NCBI GenBank assembly: GCA_017531065.1
Contig: JAFXLR010000118.1
Coordinates: 1-7,629 of the forward strand
Source of the DNA: Bacilli bacterium
Lineage (GTDB): Bacteria; Bacillota_I; Bacilli_A; RFN20; CAG-826
Length of the DNA stretch: 7,629 bases
Reading direction: 5' to 3'
Every line of letters begins with the position of its first letter. Positions within the stretch are counted from its first letter, which is position 1. Under the pieces are notes generated by a model that was given only the letters and a program-made list of their open reading frames with translations, had not been told where the DNA came from and ran no database searches. Below, piece by piece: positions 7,458-7,629 of this stretch. The translations under genes and the position numbers were made by a program.

Positions 7458-7628
7458 TTAGTGTTTCGGCTTGTAGGCTCTTGTGGCTTTAACAGCTTCG
7501 ACCCAGCCTTCATACAAAGACTCGGCTTCTTCTTTCTCCATCTTTGGGCTGTAGCGTTTCGCTTCCTGATGATAGGAAAGGATGTCTTTATAGTCGGTGA
7601 AGAAACCGCAGGCAAGGCCAGCAAGATA
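7458..7628 (-). CDS. glpK: Glycerol kinase, C-terminal 56 residues (5' part outside the window)
   Basis: An open frame enters from the right edge and ends at TAA (7460-7458). The peptide starts YLAGLACGFFTDYKDILSYH and ends in SLYEGWVEAVKATRAYKPKH. This is the well-conserved end of bacterial glycerol kinase, where AGLAVGFW, a later R(F/Y)xPxM (here RYSPKM, residues 25-30) and (L/R)YxGWxxAV (here LYEGWVEAV) occur in the same order and spacing. The enzyme phosphorylates glycerol to glycerol 3-phosphate with ATP in the cytoplasm. The ATP-binding and glycerol-binding residues lie upstream, outside the window. The gene is followed after 8 bases by addB, with no terminator between them, so the two may share a transcript. 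A different FGGY-family sugar kinase is less likely because of the AGLAxGF and YxGW matches. Confidence 0.85.
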   Translation of the reverse strand, partial: YLAGLACGFFTDYKDILSYHQEAKRYSPKMEKEEAESLYEGWVEAVKATRAYKPKH

Positions 7629-7629
7629 G

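Noticed and set aside
7421..7624. 67-residue minus-strand open frame with an ATG start at the right edge
   Set aside because: It lies in another frame over the end of glpK and the start of addB; the overlapping glycerol kinase frame gives a clear family match, whereas this frame gives a basic, unrecognisable peptide.
1..7629. Possible use of TGA as tryptophan, as in some Mollicutes
   Set aside because: addB and atpI end at TGA in positions that fit the overlaps with the next genes, tryptophans are encoded by TGG, and no conserved domain is interrupted by TGA.
1..7629. CRISPR array, insertion sequence, tRNA or rRNA
   Set aside because: No regularly spaced repeats, transposase motifs, terminal inverted repeats or cloverleaf-like sequences were seen; almost all of the window is covered by minus-strand genes.

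Overview
The window comes from a bacterium that reads the standard code: TGA is a real stop (addB, atpI) and tryptophan is TGG. All supported genes lie on the minus strand, so they are transcribed from high to low coordinates. The tight packing, moderate base composition, lysine/glutamate-rich proteins, AddAB-type (not RecBCD-type) recombination proteins and an atpI-atpB arrangement suggest a small-genome member of the Bacillota, perhaps one of the gut Bacilli or Erysipelotrichia/Mollicutes-related lineages. This placement is an inference, since the window has no rRNA or other marker gene.

In transcription order, the right edge (7629 to 7458) holds the last 56 codons of a glycerol kinase, glpK. 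After 8 bases comes an AddB-type nuclease/helicase-like subunit (7449-4969), which overlaps by 11 bases the gene for AddA, the motor and second nuclease subunit (4979-1860). Four bases later begins a DUF5677-family protein of unknown function (1855-713). A strong intrinsic terminator (about 660-714) ends this unit. No terminator is visible anywhere between glpK and that point, so glpK, addB, addA and the DUF5677 gene can be read as one transcript.

A short intergenic region (600-712) then carries that terminator, a 5-bp inverted repeat and a candidate promoter for the next unit. That unit starts with an AtpI-like four-helix membrane protein (599-168), whose TGA stop overlaps the GTG start of what appears to be atpB, the F-type ATP synthase subunit a. 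atpB runs off the left edge. This looks like the start of the F1Fo ATP synthase operon.

AddA and AddB should form a heterodimer that processes double-strand DNA ends for RecA-dependent repair: AddA unwinds, and both subunits carry a PD-(D/E)XK nuclease centre. AddB also keeps the four cysteines of the family iron-sulfur cluster. Both subunits are clearly shorter than the Bacillus subtilis proteins, and AddB lacks a recognisable Walker A motif at its N-terminus. The least explained element is the DUF5677 gene joined to addA. Otherwise the region is ordinary housekeeping sequence; I see no CRISPR array, transposon, tRNA or rRNA.
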